64,000 nt of DNA, taken from positions 40,436-104,435 of the forward strand of contig DALYJX010000004.1 in NCBI GenBank assembly GCA_031969655.1. Direction: 5' to 3'. Both the position numbers and the translations under genes were made by a program. The notes below the pieces were generated by a model. That model had not been told where the DNA came from. It did not search any database and was given only the letters and a program-made list of their open reading frames with translations. Of the stretch, positions 61,330 to 64,000 are shown piece by piece (position 1 is the first letter of the stretch; each line of letters begins with the position of its first letter). Source of the stretch: Microseira sp003486305 (GTDB lineage Bacteria > Cyanobacteriota > Cyanobacteriia > Cyanobacteriales > Aerosakkonemataceae).

Positions 61330-62442
61330 ATGAAAGAGATCGTCGCTGGCAATCTAACCCGCTACCGCAAAGGTCGAAACCTCTCTCAAGAGGAACTAGC
61401 ATCCCAGGCGGGGGTGACTCGCCAGAGCATCCACAACTACGAAAACGCCAAGACCCTACCCGATAGTAAAACTCTCTCGACACTCGCCCGTGCTTTGGGC
61501 GTTAAGCTAGATGACTTGCTACGAAAAGAAAGCACCTTGGCGTTACCCAACTTCCGCTTTCGCGCCCATACCTCCTTTGACAAAAACCCCCAATTTGCAG
61601 CTCAAGTGTTGCGGCTGCTAGAAGACTACACCGCCCTGGAACAGGCAGTCGGCATTCCCACCTATGCCCCAGAAAGCACCCCTTGTCACCAACTAGAAGG
61701 CAACGAAAAGCGGATTGCCGAAATCGCCACCCAGTTTCGTCACCGATTGGGATTGGGAGATGGCCCGATTCTGAATTTGTTTGAAGCTGTGGAAGAGATT
61801 GGCTTAAAAGTGCTACGCCAGGATATCCCAATTCCAGGGTTTTTTGGGCTGAGTGCCTGTAGTCTGGCTCAAGGAGCTTTCGTTTTAGTCAACAGCCACA
61901 ACATCACCATTGAAAGGCAGTTGTTTACCACAGCGAGTGAAATTGGACACCTAATATTCCATCGAGACGAATATCAAGACAACCTGATAGTAGAAGGAAC
62001 TAAAGAGGAAGAAAAAGCACAAGAAGCAGTTGCTAACCACTTCGCCAGTCATTTGCTAGTGTCTCAAGAAGCTCTAGAGCGAGCCTTAAATGTGTTCAGT
62101 AACGTCATTGAGTTAAAAGCTCACTTCCGCGTCAGCTACACCATGATGCTGATGCGACTGGAGCAAATGGGAAAGCTAAAGTATAGCGATGCCATTCAGA
62201 AAATAGGTGGAGAATACAAGCGACAGACTGGTGAATCCCTCCCTAAAGAAAAAGAAATTGAGCCAGCATTAAGTATTGAAGATTCCCCAGCAAACCAACG
62301 CTTTACTAAATTAGTTTGGCAAGCACTTGCAGAGGGCAAAGTTTCAGAATTAAAAGCCGCCGAGTTACTTAATTTATCTGTTAACTCCTTGCGGCAGTCT
62401 CGTAAAGAAGCCAGGGTGTATGCTATTGATGCCATCTTCTGA
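61330..62442 (+). CDS. XRE-ImmA/IrrE fusion regulator with a degenerate protease motif
   Basis: 370 residues. The HTH is at ~8-60 (LTRYRKGRNLSQEELASQAG, SRQSIHNYE-type). The ImmA-like domain (~130-280) has FTTASEIGHLIFH where HExxH is expected: the first histidine is serine. A helical C-terminus follows. It overlaps the PIN-like gene by 23 bp. Such XRE-ImmA proteins act as antitoxins or repressors of PIN-like toxins; the altered motif suggests a non-proteolytic role. Confidence 0.85.
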   Translation: MKEIVAGNLTRYRKGRNLSQEELASQAGVTRQSIHNYENAKTLPDSKTLSTLARALGVKLDDLLRKESTLALPNFRFRAHTSFDKNPQFAAQVLRLLEDYTALEQAVGIPTYAPESTPCHQLEGNEKRIAEIATQFRHRLGLGDGPILNLFEAVEEIGLKVLRQDIPIPGFFGLSACSLAQGAFVLVNSHNITIERQLFTTASEIGHLIFHRDEYQDNLIVEGTKEEEKAQEAVANHFASHLLVSQEALERALNVFSNVIELKAHFRVSYTMMLMRLEQMGKLKYSDAIQKIGGEYKRQTGESLPKEKEIEPALSIEDSPANQRFTKLVWQALAEGKVSELKAAELLNLSVNSLRQSRKEARVYAIDAIF

Positions 62443-62935
62443 GGGGCTGATTCTGGATGCTACAGCCCTAATTGACTTTTGCTGGTTGAATGAATGGGAA
62501 TGGTTACAACAGCAGTACAGCCCTCTGTATATTGCCCAGGAAGTTTTGGATTCGGATCGGCTAGAAGTAGCGACAAAGGAAGCTGCTATGCGCTACCTGG
62601 AACCCATTGCCCTCGATACTGAAGAGATGTTTTTGAGTTTCATGGAATTTCGGATTAAAGCACCGCTACTCAGTGAAGCTGACCGCTCTACTTTAGCTTT
62701 AGCTCGTCACCGCTTCTTATTGTGCATCAGTGATGACAGGCTGATGATTGAGGTCTGCGAAGAATACGGCATTGCCTACATTCGGATGCTGCGATTATTG
62801 AGCCAAATGGTACAGACCGGACACAGAACGATTGAAGAGGTCATAGAGATGGCTGATACGTTAGTCAACGAGCGGGGGAAATGGATTGCGGAGACAATTT
62901 TGTCAGGTTGGAAGCGCTCATTAAATGACTTATAA
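62420..62935 (+). CDS. PIN-like toxin-type protein
   Basis: 171 residues. LILDATALIDFCWLNEW gives the first acidic residue, LLSEADRSTLALARH and ISDDRLMIEVCEEYGIAYI the others, as in PIN-like proteins paired with XRE-ImmA regulators. The start may be the ATG at 62420 or 62429. It would act as a ribonuclease toxin. Translationally coupled to the preceding gene. Confidence 0.75.
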   Translation: MLLMPSSEGLILDATALIDFCWLNEWEWLQQQYSPLYIAQEVLDSDRLEVATKEAAMRYLEPIALDTEEMFLSFMEFRIKAPLLSEADRSTLALARHRFLLCISDDRLMIEVCEEYGIAYIRMLRLLSQMVQTGHRTIEEVIEMADTLVNERGKWIAETILSGWKRSLNDL

Positions 62936-63120
62936 ATATGCAAACCTATACAGCGCATTACGTTGTTAATACTATTTTAATATCAAAGACTACAACTAGG
63001 TGTTGTTTTTTATCTTGCAATTGACAATCTCAAAAATTATCAAAAAAATCTTAAACGTACCTGACTTGCGAAAACCCCCAAAATTAATGAATTTGGGTTC
63101 AATCCAGTCTGCCATTTTTT

Positions 63121-63252
63121 GCAAGTTTATGCAGGTTTATGCAAAGTAATGCAATTTTATGAGTAATTCACTCCATCAACATTGCAGTAAAGTATTGCAC
63201 TCTTTGGCATGAAATTGCACATAATTGCATGAATTTGCATGATATTGCACTT
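63121..63252 (+). repeat. Phased decamer array with GCA every 10 bp
   Basis: GCA falls at exactly 10-bp steps: 63121, 63131, 63141, 63151, and again 63197, 63207, 63217, 63227, 63237, 63247. The units read GCAAGTTTAT in the first block and (G/A)AATTGCA(T/C) types in the second. Ten-base spacing puts each unit on the same face of the helix, suiting a protein that polymerises along DNA or intrinsic curvature. Confidence 0.7.
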
Positions 63253-63349
63253 AGGAAAATGACCAAAAATGACGCTTCATCGTTAGTAGCAAGCAATGGT
63301 ATTGTGATCACAAAATGACTTTTTAGCACCGATATAATAGTCTAAGCTC

Positions 63350-63386
63350 TCCCTCCTTTTGCGGAATCCTAACCGCAACGGAGGGA
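63350..63386. terminator. GC-rich hairpin in the regulatory gap
   Basis: TCCCTCC and GGAGGGA, with TTGCGG and CCGCAA nearer the loop, form a ~13-bp stem with a small bulge. It is followed by TAAAGAC rather than T, so it may be an RNA structure rather than a clean terminator. Confidence 0.45.
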
Positions 63387-63748
63387 TAAAGACAGCTTAA
63401 GCTTTTTATTAGATTTAATTACATTATGTAGCTGCTAATATTACAATTTAAGCAGTGGACTAAGCAGAAATACACCTTGAAATGGAATAAGGTTTTAGAG
63501 CATCAAGAAACTGGTACGAGCAGTAAGCATCTTGAACAAACCACCCAGTTAGTTGCGTGAATGCCAATGGCAGTGTGGCGAGCGCCATCCAGGAAAGTCA
63601 ACTCTAGCCATTGAGTTCCAAATACATTGTTATCCCCAATAATCCCCTCCAATTGGAGGGTTCAAAAACCACCTTTCAAGCGGTAGTCAGGATAGTTGTA
63701 AGTTCGTAGCATAGGGAAAATGGGGAAAATATAAACTTTTTAACAGCA

Positions 63749-64000
63749 ATGAAACTGAAACCATTACCCAGGACTAAACATCAGACAAAGTTGTCAAATC
63801 ACATTCACATTCGCCTAACTAACTCTGACTATCAACAAATTCAAATGTTAGCTGAGGAAGTTAATCTAAGCATGAGCGAATTTGTCCGTCGTGGTGTAAC
63901 AAGACGAGCTATACCTCGTCAATTAGCTGCATTTGACCTCAAAGCCCATTCGTGCCAGGTTAAGAAAGTGGAACTTTTGTCAATGAGCGAATATGCTCAA
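63749..64000 (+). CDS. Ribbon-helix-helix (MobC/regulator-like) protein, 5' part
   Basis: 84 codons from ATG 63749 to the window edge. The sequence (KLSNHIHIRLTNSDYQQIQM, LAEEVNLSMSEFVRRGV) fits a plasmid ribbon-helix-helix mobilisation accessory or regulator such as MobC. The last 55 bases match 10828-10882, so the complete gene probably ends a few codons past the edge (…EYAQKSSE then stop in the other copy). The upstream phased array may be its binding site. Confidence 0.7.
   Translation, partial: MKLKPLPRTKHQTKLSNHIHIRLTNSDYQQIQMLAEEVNLSMSEFVRRGVTRRAIPRQLAAFDLKAHSCQVKKVELLSMSEYAQ

Larger units (their letters stand above)
62936..63748. other. Regulatory-looking gap with decamer array and hairpins
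   Basis: No ORF is supported over ~810 bp. It holds 10-bp phased GCA repeats (63121-63252), a hairpin TCCCTCCTTTTGCGG...CCGCAACGGAGGGA (63350-63386), and the palindrome CCCTCCAATTGGAGGG (63645-63660), all before the RHH gene at 63749. Confidence 0.6.

Noticed and set aside
1..64000. Assigning the whole window firmly to a chromosome or a named species
   Set aside because: HIP1 octamers and gene families support a cyanobacterium, and partition and conjugation genes support a plasmid, but no rRNA, origin or species-specific marker is present.

Overview
The window looks like part of a large, probably conjugative plasmid of a filamentous cyanobacterium. HIP1-type GCGATCGC octamers are frequent on both strands. 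Several genes are typical of cyanobacteria: xisH/xisI, a WD40/NTPase-type N-terminal HTH protein, a Ycf46-like AAA ATPase, and a DUF3891-like protein. Group II introns and short tandem repeats are present. Plasmid character comes from a ParA/ParB pair, a ParM-like actin ATPase, a second ParB-like protein, a KfrA-like protein beside a large repeat array, a VirD4/TraG coupling protein and several conjugation-associated envelope proteins. One run of 100 Ns (about 52148-52247) interrupts a tandem repeat inside a gene.

Layout. 1-2223: 5' end of a nonribosomal peptide synthetase gene (condensation plus start of adenylation), running off the left edge. 2425-3124: small ORFs, a dispersed ~126 bp repeat and a MITE-like element. 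3313-6724: a proV-proW-proX glycine betaine/choline ABC transporter operon. 6779-10897: a scrapyard holding a toxin-gene fragment, an orphan HTH domain protein, and a full group II intron inserted inside domain V of an older, 5'-truncated group II intron. 11587-14029: parB and parA with repeated sites upstream. 14603-24452: a DNA-replication block (RecD/Dda-like helicase, sliding clamp dnaN, clamp-loader dnaX and holA), with xisI and an IscB/omega-RNA element inserted in it. 24491-25152: a PIN (VapC) toxin-antitoxin pair. 26360-34766: a NarL-type regulator, an REC-histidine kinase, the coupling protein and conjugation-associated envelope proteins. 35122-37126: an array of CTGTC/GACAG palindromes followed by kfrA. 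38044-39978: a plasmid family A DNA polymerase. 40147-42720: housekeeping-type genes. 42918-43500: a colicin E3-like ribonuclease with a probable immunity gene. 43950-52898: an AAA ATPase, acidic-tailed proteins, an MntA/HepT pair, an HsdR-like nuclease domain, decayed genes, a tRNA-like sequence and a repeat-containing ParB-like protein. 52967-56861: a ParM / ParA-like cluster with a striking 72-bp tandem repeat of tiny reading frames. 57148-60812: a complete ubiquitin-like conjugation operon (multi-ubiquitin, E2, JAB-E1 fusion, zinc protein) divergent from an HTH + ImmA/IrrE regulator pair. 61024-62935: a small protein and an XRE-ImmA + PIN-like pair. 62936-64000: a 10-bp phased repeat array and the start of a ribbon-helix-helix gene whose 3' region is related to the remnant at 10828.

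How it fits together. The plasmid seems to carry its own processivity clamp, clamp loader, helicase and polymerase, redundant segregation machinery, a conjugation module with a built-in two-component kinase, and a string of defence/stabilisation modules (ubiquitin-like operon, MntA/HepT, VapBC, XRE-ImmA/PIN, E3-type toxin/immunity, IscB). The ubiquitin-like operon with divergent protease-type regulators, the nested introns, the mini-ORF tandem repeat and the orphan E3-type ribonuclease are the most interesting parts. All family names come from reading sequence motifs by eye; no database search was possible.
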